From contig JAADGL010000026.1 of NCBI GenBank assembly GCA_013152385.1, positions 18,997-82,996 of the forward strand: 64,000 nt of DNA, written 5' to 3'. Positions 63,877 through 64,000 of the stretch are shown here, piece by piece. A program made the position numbers and the translations under genes. The stretch comes from Acidobacteriota bacterium (GTDB taxonomy: Bacteria > Acidobacteriota > Holophagae > Thermotomaculales > Thermotomaculaceae). Each line of letters begins with the position of its first letter. Positions within the stretch are counted from its first letter, which is position 1. The notes under the pieces were generated by a model. That model had not been told where the DNA came from, ran no database searches, and saw only the letters and a list, made by a program, of their open reading frames with translations.

Positions 63877-63997
63877 GCTGCTTCGGGGTGCGGCACAATG
63901 TGCCGCTTTCCGGCATTAGAACCGGGCAGCTCTTTTATGCAGGCATAATCGCCGCCCGGCTCTAATGCCGTCCCGCTTGCGCGGGCCTCGAAGCAGC
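63877..63997. repeat. Branched inverted-repeat element after rnhA
   Basis: An outer stem, GCTGCTTCG (63877-63885) with CGAAGCAGC (63989-63997) and a few further wobble pairs, encloses three hairpins. These are GCGGCAC/GTGCCGC (63890-63906), a 17-bp stem with one mismatch at 63911-63927 and 63954-63970 that itself contains TTATGC/GCATAA, and CCCGC/GCGGG (63972-63985). It could be a REP-type element, a mobile-element end or a structured RNA. It stops three bases before the end of the window. Confidence 0.65.
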
Positions 63998-64000
63998 AAA

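Overview
The window is a dense, mostly housekeeping stretch of a bacterial chromosome with moderate GC content. Nearly all genes are collinear and many overlap by 1 to 30 bases. Type IV pilus genes with a secretin, LolA, a lactate-utilisation (Lut) module, SpoVG, a membrane pyrophosphatase and several exported proteins point to a diderm (Gram-negative-type) bacterium. SpoVG, a DUF2911 protein, RHS debris and the overall gene order would fit an Acidobacteriota-like or deltaproteobacterial-grade lineage. That placement is inference; no rRNA is present to test it.

Layout. 29-9257 (+): mtnA, then a sigma-70-type promoter for spoVG, tRNA-Gln, prs, rplY, pth, hppA, followed by rpsF, rpsR, a YybS-like membrane protein and two family-2 glycosyltransferases. 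9258-10089 is a gene-poor gap ending in a probable long rplS leader. 10090-17238 (+): rplS with its terminator, then pilMNOPQ, an M1-type metallopeptidase and a membrane protein. 17291-18001 (-): rpmF and the YceD-family gene. 18162-27815 (+): tRNA-Leu, tig, clpP, clpX, lon, engB, rho, lolA, dapF and an exported protein; folding, proteolysis and envelope functions are chained by overlapping starts. 27899-31341 (-): an ECF sigma factor, its anti-sigma factor and a secretin-like periplasmic protein sit downstream of a flavoprotein and a radical SAM gene. 31535-35767: a CAP-domain protein (+), then a (-) operon of a MerR regulator, a small kinase, LutC and a LutB-LutA fusion.

36067-39028 is the accessory part. 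It holds a DEAD-box helicase broken by a 7-bp tandem duplication, a toxin-tail/immunity-like pair, and an orphan RHS core tip next to a degenerate heptamer repeat. After a DUF2911 gene comes a (-) operon nupC-punA-cdd-FHA-ddl-rsmG. It is divergent from rpsA, and the two promoters appear to share one palindromic -35 hexamer. 46926-50462 (-) encodes Hsp33, a sensor kinase and an unusual response regulator as one operon. tRNA-Thr and an acyl-CoA dehydrogenase follow; the dehydrogenase promoter carries a TGAATGA-N4-TCATTCA palindrome like the Bacillus FadR box. Then come an alanine dehydrogenase-like gene, a CoA-transferase/hydrolase and the most unusual gene here: a membrane-anchored MCP-type coiled-coil signalling domain fused to a complete peptide-binding (SBP_bac_5) domain. 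The window closes with cvpA, a stand-alone Fis-type HTH, a sigma-54 activator lacking its own HTH, tmk, holB, an FHA-RDD protein, rnhA, a heptamer repeat array and a branched inverted-repeat element. No CRISPR array, intact insertion sequence or rRNA gene was seen.
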